Part shown: piece by piece, positions 27,501 to 35,558 of the stretch
How the letters are laid out: each line of letters opens with the position of its first letter
Position numbering within the stretch: the stretch's first letter is position 1
Assembly (NCBI GenBank): GCA_007844125.1
Contig: CM017556.1
Coordinates: 85,716,864 to 85,780,863 of the forward strand
DNA length: 64,000 bases
Reading direction: 5' to 3'
Source of the DNA: Sinonovacula constricta
Lineage: Eukaryota; Mollusca; Bivalvia; Cardiida; Solecurtidae
Notes under the pieces: model-generated
The model's input: the letters and a program-made list of their open reading frames with translations, nothing else
What the model was told of the DNA's origin: nothing
The model's database searches: none
Translations under genes and position numbers: made by a program

Positions 27501-30500
27501 TGTGTGCCTTTTCAAATTGTAGTGTATGCTCCATGTTCACAGTACCTAATAGTATGCATATATAGAAATAGATATGAAAACATAGATGAAATGTCTGTCA
27601 TTTAAAGTATTTTGATATTTCCATGGTGATCGTCCTAATGGCTGACAAAATTATACCACATGAATAATATGCACAAAAAGTTTGCACGAATATGTGAATA
27701 ACTGATGCAAGATTGTTAACATTAACCCTGTCTGAACTTTTTCTTATCAACGCATTTCAGTATTTTATCAGAAACAGGTAAAATTATTTCATTTGAAGAG
27801 ATGACAATAACAACAAAAATGGCCTCAGTAAGAAACTTGGTTAATTGTTTATAATAATCCGTCGATAGACTTTGTTCAGAGCCAGACGAAAAATGGGAAA
27901 ATATTTATAGTTCACCACCGTGTTAATTTAATTTTAATGATCCCTTTGCTGTGGTAACTAGTCACATTTAAAAAAGCACATTCGGCTGGAGAGCATCTAA
28001 AGAATCACAGCTAATTTTGTGTTTTCAGTCAGCGAGAAAACACACACTATCCTCCAGCACCAACTTCCATAAATACTAAAATTAACGGATAAAAACAACC
28101 TTTTGCATACACTGACAAAACCTAATCAGATAATTGCAAGTTTTAGAACTATTTTAGAACCATTAACCCTTTGCTTGTTTTTTGTTTTGATTACTTACCA
28201 TTCATGTCTGAAGCATTGCGATGTATATCTTTTCAGCCGATGTGACATACCAGAAGAGCCAGAAAATGAAGATGAAGCTCTTCAAGCATCATACAACAAA
28301 ACATACAAGAAAAAACAGTATGTAAATATAGCACTTGCACCCAATAGGCAAAGTGAACTCCTTTTAATCGCAATCATTTTCTTAATATCTTTATATAGTT
28401 TAATCATACCGTAGCACAGCACGGGTTACCTCCATGAGAAAATACTTAGATTCTGTCCAGCTTAGTTGAACATGATACTTGTCAATTGAATTAAAGCGTG
28501 TAAATTAACTAAGCATATTGATCTTTCTTGTGTTATCTATTTTAAACGAAGCTGCGCAGCTTTTAATGTAATAATGCAGACGGATAGACGGACGAGTTTA
28601 TCGAAGTTTAACAGTTCGAAGGGAAAAGCATGTAACTTCTATACAAAAATATTGTATATTAAAAAGAGAGTGTACCTGGGCTCGATTGAAATGAAAGTAG
28701 AATGTTATTTAGAAACAACCCATTCGGTTGTTTGGACAGTCCATTACATAGTTTCCTAATCACACCCTAGGATCTATTGTTTTAATATACACTGACAAAA
28801 TGAGTATAGCGATTGTTATTATTTTTTATTTACGTTAAATAAAATAACGATCTCAGTGATTTGAAATTCTTAATTTATTATCTGCTTTCACACAAAGTGT
28901 TTTTTTCAAGTCAGACAAAATGTAGTTTGCACAGCTGTTGCCCTTTTAATTGCATGATAGTGACTCATTCTGTATTAAAAGAGCTACTTTGCTCACACAA
29001 GCATCGCCTAAATCCACAGGGCTAAGTGCTTCATGCCAACGTATAAACACGCTAACATCGAAAGAAAAAATTGATGTGTTTAAAAAATACCTAATTTAAC
29101 ATAATTTTCATAGTGACATTACCTTCTGAAGTTAAGTTTCATTGATCCACTTCTAGGTAAGATTGTGTGTAAAATTTGACCCTTGTTCAAATAACAAACG
29201 TTCGGTGCATAACGGTGCAGGTAACAAGTTCACTAAAATCACTCACAAACCGTTATCATATCATGCTTTAGTAAACCAGAGCGCTATTGTTCTACGACAA
29301 CTGATGTTGACATTTTGAGGCATCGAAACATCCGCCAAGTTTCTGTTATAATAAATGTAAATAAATCCGATTGGCCTATGACATTACGTGAGACTCTAAT
29401 CAGAGAATGGGTTTGCCTTATTAAAAGTCAGACTAGAAATGTTTGACGCACAAAATATAGTTATGCCATGGTTCAAGATATAGTATACTGATAATTTATG
29501 TAGAAATAACTTTGTAGCCGAAATGACGATCTATCTAATTACGTTTTCTTTTGAAGATCCTTGCAAACTCTTACGAAAGATAATAAGCGTTATGTTAGGA
29601 CATCTGTATCAATGTTGCCGTAATTTTTGCTTTACTTAACAATTTCAGAGAGGAGGAAAGGAGATTGCAAAAGGGAAAGGAAGTAAGTCTTTTCAATGAT
29701 TGGTATATGTTGCAATGCTCAAAGGACTTTGTCATATATTCTTATTGTACAAAATATGACTTAGACATGCAGGGTGAGTAAATCCTAGTACAAGGACATA
29801 CCTCTCGCAATCTTGGTAGGATGATCCGATGGTGTATTGAATACTTCCAGCTTTGGGTCCCTCATGTGAACATTAACAAACTGAAGCATCTTATGCAACC
29901 AATGCGACTTTCCCCCATGACCATCTTTATTACATTGTCACAATAACAATGCGTAATTTTATTATTTTCTTTATTTCATGTCAGGTCTTGTGCTTAAACT
30001 AAAGACCCTAAACCCCTACCACTAAATGACGGTCGCATCTTATTAACATTTGTGGTTAATGGAAGTACATTATATGATAGCACAGTGATAAGGCTTAGGC
30101 ATGGCACGGTACGGATGCTGAGTAATATAAATTCCCTGTTTTCTTTTTCGATTTCCCAGAATACGTTAATTTTATATTTGTTATGCAATGAATTAGGCTT
30201 ATTTAGGGTATTCAAGAGGAAACCATTTGAAGAGCTATTAAAGTCGCCTTAAGTCCCTTGAGTCCCAGGTGGCGCAAACTCTTTCATGTGGGAAGGTTTT
30301 GCATCCAGTGTCCCTGTGGTTCTAATCGTGCATTTGTCAATGGTTTTCCTTTATCAACAATAGCTGGACATCAGCATAGCCACCACAATGGGATATTTCT
30401 ATATAAACAAACTGACATCTTCAGAAGGTGCCGCCCAGTGAAGATAAAGTAGACAGGAAGACTTCCTCGGACGAAGATCAAGACGATTACAACCAGTCTC

Positions 30501-32530
30501 TTCAGAAAAAGTTGTTGGATCAACAAGCCAAAATACATGAATTGGAGCAAGAAGAACGCCGTGTAAAGCAAAGGAACGCTGATTTGTTATGCAGTGCTGG
30601 ACGTCTCAAACTCTCGGAAATTATCAGTCCGGTAAGAAAATGTCATAATAATTTGTGTAAATTATAAATGTTAGACGTGTTTAACATATATTTTTATGTT
30701 TATACATTGTAATAGTTAAACAACCCGTGCTGTATGTATGTTTTTTCTTATTTTGCTGATCAAGCTGTGATTTTGTCTATGTTTTTCACAATGTATTAGT
30801 TTGAAAGCGAGTGATGTTGCCCATATTTTCACTGATTGTTAGTTAATCAGTCAATGATGGCGCCCATGTTTTCATTGTTTCACTGTTTGTAAGCAGAACA
30901 TCCAATGATGTTATCGAGGTTTTCGGTGTGTTTTGTTGATCAGACATTGATATTCCCCGTGTTTCCACTACGTGTTAGTTGATCAGACATTAATGTTGCC
31001 CATGTTATCACTGTGTGGTACTTAAACAGCCGTTGATGTTGTTCTTATTTTCATTTGTATGTTAGTTGATCAGCCATTGATGCTGTTTTACGTTTTATTG
31101 ACTAATCGGACATTTATGCTGTCAGTGTTTTCACTGTGTATTTGCTGAACAGCTATTGATGTAGTTTTTGTTTCCTTTGTCTCGCAGAAACTTATGGACA
31201 AGTTACAGAGTAGTGCAGACACCAGCAGTTCCGCATTTACATTAGGCAGGTGAGTGGTCTTGCCATTTCTTTTTCTATGGCATGTTAAACCCTTTGACAA
31301 CTACTATCCTTAATGCTAGCATACAAATTATTGAGAAAATATGATTTAACTTTGATTCTGGTATACTTATTCACCAACTACAGTTATTTTCACCAATTTG
31401 TACTCCGCTCTAATTGGATTTTTGAACCATATTGGAAGTTTGTAGGAGTCTTTAAAAGCAGAAGCGCAGCCTGACCTTGGTAATTAACATACAGTCGAAA
31501 GAGTAATTTAAAGCTCCCTTTGTAAACACCCCTTTGACCTCAGCTACCTACAATTATGTAAATAAACCATTTAACCAACATCATCATTTTATTTATGTTG
31601 CTTCCAAGGCCTTTTGCCGCCTGACTGTTCCAAGGTGATAACTGGTTTTTGGTGTATAATGTCTCTCTTTGGGATTTTTGTCACTTTTCCATTTATTCTG
31701 TATACGTTTGTGTAAAGGTAGTTCAAACTTAAATATCTGCGGTATTTCTTATAGGACCCTTTCTTATTGTCATATTGACTGCTTTTCACGTTTGCCCTGT
31801 CTATGCTCAACCGGCACAGTTCCGATATGGTTATTTGTGATTTAACTCAATCCTGGTGCGTTTATTAGAGTGGAATATTCACGATAAATGCAAATATTAA
31901 TTTCATATGACCTATTTGTCAATGAGCTAACAGCAATAATGTGGAAATCTACTTCCAATCTGTAACTGATTATTTAATGTTTGTAGGTTACGATTTCAAT
32001 GATCCAAACTATCTATACTCCTGTGTACTTTCAGTCCTAGTATTTCTGCTCCGAAGAGAAAGAATACCATCCCAGAAGTGATTCCAGATAAGATTATGAA
32101 GATGACGGTTGAAGATACTGTGGCTTCTGGAGACTTCGCTACCACAGACTCAGGGTTAGATGACACGTTGTTCTTCCCAAGTAGCGCAGAAACTGATACT
32201 AGCAATAAACGTGGCGTCTCTGCCATGCATTTACCTCAGGTAGGTACATCTAGAAATTATCAAACAAAGGTTTTTGAGCAAACAGCTTGCCAGACAGATC
32301 CTACAACATTTATAAGCCCAGAAGAGATGAAGGAGATAGACCAGACTAAGCTGAATTTACTGGAAGCTGAAGATAAACTGAGGGATATTCGAATAAAAAT
32401 CTGGAAGATGTTGAAGATAATTGTACCTGACTTCGATTATGGCAGGCCAGAAGAAATTGAGGGTGTTATTAGTGATTTTATCAATGTAAATGACCAAGGG
32501 GACCCAACAGAATTTACACAGGCTGATTAA
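7555..32530 (+). CDS. MORC3-like: MORC3/MORC4-like CW-type zinc finger GHKL ATPase (15 exons, first coding exon missing)
   Basis: Nuclear chromatin ATPase of the MORC family. Exons: 7555-7627, 17950-18082, 19470-19687, 21604-21757, 22097-22235, 23102-23230, 24433-24555, 25107-25204, 26573-26662, 27114-27242, 28237-28317, 29649-29682, 30425-30631, 31188-31249, 32035-32530. All junctions use AG/GT and keep phase. The joined length is 2166 nt, exactly 722 codons including the stop. Numbering from exon 2, the ATP site shows ELIDNAYDP (22-30), DNGNGM (54-59) and [12 protein letters not shown]. The S5 part includes [12 protein letters not shown] and YEKVGCQ. The CW zinc finger (about 386-435) has [16 protein letters not shown] and NRCD. 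A coiled coil spans about 480-530. The C-terminal [19 protein letters not shown] resembles the MORC3/4 tail. Family members bind H3K4-methylated tails through CW and dimerise on ATP. The first coding exon, about 10 codons in relatives, was not found. MORC4 is the main alternative. Confidence 0.92.
7795..8850 (+). pseudogene. LINE (APE-type) reverse transcriptase relic in MORC intron
   Basis: Broken reading frames carry [20 protein letters not shown] (the RT finger/palm block), a degenerate version of the FADD box (FAFANGIA), then [17 protein letters not shown] and [20 protein letters not shown]. It ends with [18 protein letters not shown] near 8790-8845. Several stops and frameshifts mean it is dead. 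The order matches the 3' half of a non-LTR polyprotein. I do not assign a clade. Confidence 0.85.
9490..9573. repeat. (TA)n microsatellite
   Basis: Uninterrupted TA dinucleotides, followed by CACACACG and a T-rich TTTTA repeat. Open frames here (YIYIYI strings) are artefacts. Confidence 0.95.
10337..10455. repeat. Imperfect 52-bp hairpin with 15-nt loop
   Basis: The left arm (10337-10388, starting GTGTTCATTAGATACTGAA) pairs with the right arm (10404-10455, ending CAGTATCGAATAAACAC) at about 77% identity. The loop contains CGAGGCTCTGCCGG. The loop motif CGAGGCT recurs in the hairpin at 11064-11174, so both may belong to one foldback family. Confidence 0.7.
10949..11060 (+). repeat. 61-bp tandem duplication
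   Basis: ACTTTGCAT...GGTTATGTGATAAATGTTG is present twice with a 61-bp offset (starting at 10949 and 11010), directly before the hairpin at 11064. Confidence 0.75.
11064..11174. repeat. Perfect 34-bp inverted repeat (hairpin)
   Basis: The arms 11064-11097 (AGAATACCAGGTTAGTGTTG...) and 11141-11174 (...AACACTAACCTGGTATTCT) are perfect reverse complements with a 43-nt loop containing two GCGAGGC/ACGAGGC motifs. Perfect arms of this length suggest recent origin or gene conversion. Confidence 0.9.
11796..12029 (-). CDS. Hypothetical acidic 77-aa open frame inside TIR element
   Basis: Starts [20 protein letters not shown] and is rich in Asp, Glu and Ser. It resembles no family I know. Its position inside a candidate non-autonomous element suggests captured or decayed coding sequence. 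No splice or translation evidence supports expression. Confidence 0.2.
   Translation of the reverse strand: MKECDEESCKNLSSVSVEEMSDKDFEAKSGFNPNIFEKEIDLESVVTVSDLPNLRTDLDDQMSLHDEHSNGLDRARS
12255..12332 (+). pseudogene. tRNA-like sequence (pseudogene or SINE head)
   Basis: GGTTAGCTCAGTCGGTTAAG matches an A box/D arm, and GAGATCGAAACC resembles a B box. The acceptor stem does not close properly, so this is not a working tRNA. It may be a tRNA pseudogene or the head of an old SINE. Confidence 0.45.
12494..12546. repeat. Perfect 16-bp inverted repeat (hairpin)
   Basis: AATATCGGTTGATAAA at 12494-12509 pairs perfectly with TTTATCAACCGATATT at 12531-12546, with a 21-nt loop. It lies 6 bp from the right TIR of the candidate element. 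Confidence 0.85.
12840..13140 (+). repeat. Degenerate minisatellite, unit about 48 bp
   Basis: Six or so diverged copies of a unit containing TAGCCATTGCAATTTTCCAA and AAATGTTCATAAA. No coding content. Confidence 0.6.
13438..17145 (-). pseudogene. LINE (APE endonuclease plus reverse transcriptase), near full length but broken
   Basis: Read 5' to 3' on the minus strand. The 5' part is 17145-16370. An AP-type endonuclease follows ([13 protein letters not shown] at about 16355; FGDFNARVG at about 15985; [20 protein letters not shown] at about 15810). Next come a linker, then the reverse transcriptase ([76 protein letters not shown]), and a 3' end at a (GAT)n-like tract at 13441-13456. Several frameshifts, an internal gap around 14302-14354 that removes the YADD region, and a second deletion near 13870 make it dead. 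The clade is not assigned. Confidence 0.93.
17145..17162. repeat. Poly-C tract (second at 17271-17281)
   Basis: An 18-C run borders the 5' end of the LINE, and another 11-C run lies about 110 bp further on. Such runs mark likely assembly or slippage weak points. Confidence 0.9.
17305..17520 (+). repeat. Possible dispersed repeat with GTCCGTCC start
   Basis: ATCTGTCCGTCCCTCAGTAT, then TTGTGTCTTAGCCATAATTT, ACATTTACAAGTGCAAT and TGTCAAGGTCACTTTG. I recall similar wording as a common interspersed sequence in mollusc genomes, but there is only one copy in this window, so this is from memory and not shown here. Confidence 0.3.
17950..18082 (+). CDS. MORC3-like: MORC exon 3: ATPase motifs I and II
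   Basis: Acceptor tttttacag, donor TTGAG/GTGTTT. It encodes [15 protein letters not shown] and, further on, [15 protein letters not shown], which includes the DxGxG ATP-binding motif. It ends in phase 2 (AG) and joins T of the next exon to give [10 protein letters not shown]. Confidence 0.95.
19470..19687 (+). CDS. MORC3-like: MORC exon 4: ATP-lid region
   Basis: Encodes [24 protein letters not shown] (the glycine-rich lid) and [13 protein letters not shown] through [11 protein letters not shown] chose the donor CCT/GTATCC because it keeps phase with the next exon and gives near-equal length to relatives. The later GTAAAT at about 19712 would add nine residues and break phase. Confidence 0.9.
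20106..20250 (+). repeat. Dispersed repeat family DR2, copy 1 (partial)
   Basis: CATATGCAAACCAAATGTAA, then GATGAGTCGTGAAACAAACA and CGGAACGGTCAGTCAGCAAA align with the DR2 copies at 50405 and 61195. It lies in a MORC intron. Confidence 0.7.
20880..21510 (+). repeat. Degenerate minisatellite, unit about 32-36 bp, in MORC intron
   Basis: Some fifteen or more diverged copies of AACGATCTCTATTAGCAG followed by AAAGTTTGTATG. It ends about 100 bp upstream of the exon at 21604. Confidence 0.75.
21604..21757 (+). CDS. MORC3-like: MORC exon 5
   Basis: Acceptor ttgacag, donor AAACG/GTATAT. It encodes the segment with [14 protein letters not shown] and [11 protein letters not shown], which matches the helix and strand linking the ATPase to the S5 domain in MORC3-type proteins. 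Confidence 0.93.
22097..22235 (+). CDS. MORC3-like: MORC exon 6
   Basis: Acceptor ttaaatag, donor CTTAGG/GTTAGT (phase 0). It encodes [15 protein letters not shown] and ends HEYKRSLR, the segment just before the conserved YCSILYLKP block. Confidence 0.92.
22320..22690 (+). repeat. Degenerate tandem array in MORC intron
   Basis: Recurring CAGGTCTGTGTAC/CCAGGTCCATGTACA and TATAGGTAGCTTTA phrases at irregular 50-70 bp spacing, directly after the exon at 22097. Confidence 0.5.
22888..23025 (+). repeat. DR1 copy in MORC intron
   Basis: GAGGTCTTCCAGGTAACCTG, then TGGTTCTTGTTGGGTC and CTCCATCAATAATAGCTCC align with DR1. It lies 77 bp upstream of the exon at 23102. Confidence 0.55.
23102..23230 (+). 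CDS. MORC3-like: MORC exon 7: S5-domain core
   Basis: Acceptor attccag, donor TGGCTT/GTATCC, phase 0 at both ends. It encodes [18 protein letters not shown], then [20 protein letters not shown] and KPRWL. This is the family hallmark block. Confidence 0.93.
24433..24555 (+). CDS. MORC3-like: MORC exon 8
   Basis: Acceptor atttatag, donor ACTAAG/GTAATT. It encodes [20 protein letters not shown], then [17 protein letters not shown], a conserved S5-fold segment. Confidence 0.93.
25107..25204 (+). CDS. MORC3-like: MORC exon 9
   Basis: Acceptor attttag, donor TACAC/GTATGT. It encodes [20 protein letters not shown], then KFNRDEKYT, as in MORC3/4. Confidence 0.93.
26360..26560 (-). repeat. DR2 copy in MORC intron
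   Basis: An inverted match to DR2: TTTAAGCACCCCAGTCCG, then CTGACAGTTCCAAGGCAG. It extends to the TAGTTTAGATTAAAATATCT part shared with 31600. It reaches almost to the acceptor of the exon at 26573. Confidence 0.75.
26573..26662 (+). CDS. MORC3-like: MORC exon 10
   Basis: Acceptor aattacag, donor TCCAT/GTAAGT. It encodes [17 protein letters not shown] and an acidic linker to the CW domain. Confidence 0.93.
27114..27242 (+). CDS. MORC3-like: MORC exon 11: CW zinc finger
   Basis: Acceptor atctag, donor TTTAA/GTAAGT. It encodes [20 protein letters not shown], then [10 protein letters not shown]. It supplies three of the four zinc-binding cysteines and the conserved tryptophans that form the methyl-lysine pocket. 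Confidence 0.96.
27358..27480 (-). repeat. DR2 copy in MORC intron
   Basis: A diverged inverted copy: CAGTCGGCCCTTTTGCTAAC, then TGACTGTTCAAAAGCGG. Confidence 0.6.
28237..28317 (+). CDS. MORC3-like: MORC exon 12: end of CW finger
   Basis: Acceptor ttttcag, donor AAACA/GTATGT. Its NRCD gives the fourth CW cysteine. Acidic and lysine-rich linker residues follow. Confidence 0.92.
29649..29682 (+). CDS. MORC3-like: MORC exon 13 (34-nt micro-exon)
   Basis: Acceptor aatttcag, donor AAGGAA/GTAAGT. It encodes (Q)[11 protein letters not shown]. It is needed to keep phase between the exons at 28237 and 30425. Confidence 0.8.
30247..30400 (+). repeat. DR1 copy in MORC intron
   Basis: GAGTCCCAGGTGGCGCAAAC, TTCATGTGGGAAGGTTTTGC, CCTGTGGTTCTAATC and TTTATCAACAATAGCTGGAC align with DR1. 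It lies just upstream of the exon at 30425. Confidence 0.6.
30425..30631 (+). CDS. MORC3-like: MORC exon 14: coiled coil
   Basis: Acceptor tcttcag, donor AGTCCG/GTAAGA. It encodes an acidic start, then heptad-like helix [20 protein letters not shown], and ends LKLSEIISP. It is a likely dimerisation helix. Confidence 0.9.
30790..31180 (+). repeat. Degenerate minisatellite, unit about 55-60 bp, in MORC intron
   Basis: About seven copies of a unit with GTTAGTTGATCAGACATTGA, TGTTGCCCATGTTTTCACTG and TGT. The array runs into the pyrimidine tract of the exon at 31188. Confidence 0.75.
31188..31249 (+). CDS. MORC3-like: MORC exon 15
   Basis: Acceptor tctcgcag, donor GGCAG/GTGAGT. It encodes [20 protein letters not shown] in phase with its neighbours. 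Confidence 0.85.
31600..31800 (-). repeat. DR2 copy in MORC intron
   Basis: GGCCTTTTGCCGCCTGACTG, TTCCAAGGTGATAACTGG and TCTGTATACGTTTGTG match the inverted copy at 26360 along most of its length. Confidence 0.75.
32035..32530 (+). CDS. MORC3-like: MORC terminal exon
   Basis: Acceptor actttcag. It encodes [12 protein letters not shown] (a possible nuclear localisation patch), an acidic low-complexity stretch, and a C-terminal helix [20 protein letters not shown] that resembles the MORC3/4 C terminus. TGATTAATC follows, with the TAA stop at 32528-32530. Confidence 0.92.
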
Positions 32531-32534
32531 TCTG

Positions 32535-32820
32535 GTTTATGCAGCTAATTTGAACATTGTTATTAGGATCAACCTGATTCATCCAGCTATAGTGAACATT
32601 GTGATGAGAATCAACCTGTTTTAATGCTGATTGTGTGACTATTGTGACAAAGATTAATCTGATTTTTGCATGTTATGTGATCATTATGTGGAGATAGATA
32701 TGATTTATGCATCTTAAAGGAAAATTGTAACGAGGATCAATCTGATTTATGCTGGTTATGTGAACATTGTGAGAAGAATCAATCTGATCCTTCCGGTTAA
32801 TGTGAACATTTTATAGTAAG
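32535..32820 (+). repeat. Degenerate tandem repeat in MORC 3'UTR
   Basis: Five or six diverged copies of a unit of about 50 bp: GTGAACATTGTGA, GAGAATCAACCTGATTTATG, CTGGTTAT. It starts immediately after the MORC stop codon, so it would be transcribed as 3'UTR. Confidence 0.75.
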
Positions 32821-33229
32821 ATAATTTTGTTGTAATCATTAGATACTTTGTACATAATTTTGCCAATGTATAAAAACTGTTTTATCGATGAGCACTTGTT
32901 TGTTAAGTTTTCAAATATAGTTGTTTATTTAAAGGGTGTTCTTGTTGTTATTGTTTGTGGGTTTACTACAGGACCACTACCTGTCTGCCTTAACATAAAC
33001 ATGTTCATCAGCCACATTGTAATTGTTTTAAAACCTTAATTCAGCAATATATCGAACTGGTCAGCTTCAAAATCAACTTTATTGGAAGAAAAAGCAAAAC
33101 AGGAAAGCGTCACATGGTGTTGAACGTAAAACACATGCACAAAATGTCAAAGATGTATTGGGCAAGGTTAAGATAATAGAAACAAGAATCAAGGCGAAAA
33201 GACCGTAAAACAAAAAATAAACTGACATA

Positions 33230-34800
33230 CTGGTAGAAGATGGAATTCTGTCGGAAGGCGAGTAACGGCGAGTGGGAAATATCCAAAGGACATGTCAGCA
33301 AGAAGGACGAGTAAGAATATGTGGTGACTTAAATGAGACCGTGAACCAAGTGCTTAAATTTGACCAGTACCCACTGCCAAAATGTATTTAGTTTGCTGGT
33401 GGAAAAAATACTAAGCGTGGTTTTGAAATGCCTATCGTCAAACAAAATTATTGACCATAAACATGCATAAAGGGTTGTTCCAGTACATTATTTTGACATC
33501 GCGTTCTCTCCCGCGATCTCTCATATGCCCATAGTAAAGACTGCAAGGCATAGAAGCGTCAAATGAATATTTGACGTTATGATCATAACACTAGTATCCA
33601 AATTATGAAAAAAGGATTAATAGCTTTCATATTGAGGCAGGACGTCGTTTTCAGCTAAACGAAACTGTTCGAGTTTTCACATATACTTCGACGGTACCTT
33701 ACGTTTGTCACGGGTAATCAAACCAACTTCAGATTAGCGAAACTATTCGAGATTTCACACATATATAAGTGGGTGGTACCATACATTTTTCACAGCTCAT
33801 CAATCGTTGGTACCTATTTTCAGTCCGCAGAAAGATATTCCATTTACTTCCGGATCAAGACTATGGCGCCATGCTTTGTATTTGTCTGTATCTGTCTGGT
33901 TGAAGAATTATATTAAGTTCAAACGTACAAAGAAACATGAATATACTGATGGACTTTTCAGATTTTCATTGACAAATGAAGAAAGTGATTATTCTGATGT
34001 GGATGTGTTAGTAAATGGACAGTTTGTAAGTTTCGGGCCACTTGCAAAAATCATAGAAAAATGAAGAATGGCTGGTTTGGAAACGAGTCCAAAGCCATGC
34101 TAGCACCTTCCTACAATCGAAGATTATAACTAAGCGAACATCAAGTTTGCGTTATGGGGCGTTTTTGTGTTGTCATTCCACAAAACCCAAGAACTTGTGA
34201 AATGTGGGGATATCCATCATATTGGTGTTGTCGGCACGAAGGCTATCAGGTCACGGCCAGACGTAGAAATTAATGTCATTGCAAAAACATGCAGATGATG
34301 ATTACTGTTGGTGGGACGATAAACCCAACAAACAAATAAAAACAATCCAAGCTCAGCACCCGTTCTTCATTGGGAACAAAGGCAAAGAGTTTATGTATAC
34401 TCTGCGTGACCATTGGAGCTATCATTTTTACTAAAAAATGGTCGATGCACATTCAAAATGACTAACACAATTTAATGTCTACAACATCATCCAAGACAAC
34501 TGAAGTCATGTGACATAAGTTTTCTAGAAACGGGTATTCAGCATTTTTCAAAGCATTCAGACAATGGTCCTCAGTATATGTCTCAACAGCATTAGCAATT
34601 CACAAAGATGAATGGAACTAAAGATAGTTCTTCCGCGACAGGACGAAATGCGTTTTATACAATTAAACAAGCCATGAGAGCGGAAGTGATGACAAATGGC
34701 TAGTTAACATGTTTTGTGTATATAACAATGCCGAACACTACTAACAATGAAACGTCATCAATGTTCGTTGTCTGCACCCTACTATTACCGAAAATGTCCA
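33230..34800 (+). pseudogene. Ty3/Gypsy retrotransposon relic
   Basis: Fragments in polyprotein order: an RT start (VRICGDLNETVNQVLKFDQY at about 33315-33395); then, after a gap, an RNase H/connection part (IKFKRTKKHEYTDGLFRFSL at about 33915-33970); a zinc/integrase N-terminal remnant near 34200-34300; and integrase core phrases (MVDAHSK at about 34440, SDNGPQYMS at about 34560, IKQAMRAE at about 34660). Many stops and a missing RT core show it is inactive. No matching LTR pair was found around it. Confidence 0.85.
33652..33802 (+). repeat. Two diverged 80-bp repeats inside the Gypsy relic
   Basis: CGAAACTGTTCGAGTTTTCA at 33660 and CGAAACTATTCGAGATTTCA at 33739 start two similar segments, each continuing to GGTACC(T/A)TAC and TCACGG/TCACAG. 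They occupy the place of the lost RT core. Confidence 0.6.
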
Positions 34801-34950
34801 TTATCAACCAAATTATCTCATAAGTCTCATTTTTTTAAGTTTATTTGTCTTTTCTGTCATATAAGTAATATCTAATTAGTAATGTTTGACTAGTGCATCT
34901 GCTTAATCTTGAAAGCCGAGATAAATAATGTTTTTAGACGTTTATCTACC

Positions 34951-34954
<4 letters not shown>

Positions 34955-35041
<87 letters not shown>
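34955..35041. repeat. (TA)n microsatellite
   Basis: Uninterrupted TA dinucleotide run about 86 bp long. Confidence 0.95.
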
Positions 35042-35045
<4 letters not shown>

Positions 35046-35558
35046 GTCGTAATTTTAATCGTAAGAGTAAATTAGTGGTCGCGATTGTTTTTGAAAATAA
35101 CAAAAGTAAAATTAAAAGCTACGCTCTTGTAAAATTAATCTGACATCGATATTTTGACTCACTTTTTATTTATAATCGGATATTGACGGAATTTCGATAG
35201 CTAAAGAGATTACATTTCGGCGAAAGATCGAGTTAAACTATGTCATTTCGTGATATGATACGAACTGCAGAAAAGGTTGATCTGAATTGTAATTTATTAC
35301 TACAAAAAGAAAAAAACACTTTATATAAACGGAAATATAAACAATGGACGGCCCCTTTTCAACTTCCGTTATTGCTGATTATTTTTCTGAATACTGAATA
35401 AGATTTTGCCTTCAACTTTTTTCACTCATGACCCTTGATTGATCCAGATATCCCTCAGGATTAAGGCTGGGTCCTTCTCTGGATTGCTCACCTAGAGTAT
35501 CGGGAGCTTTGTGAGACGTCATTTTGACAATAAAGCTATGACATTTCGTGTTTAATAT

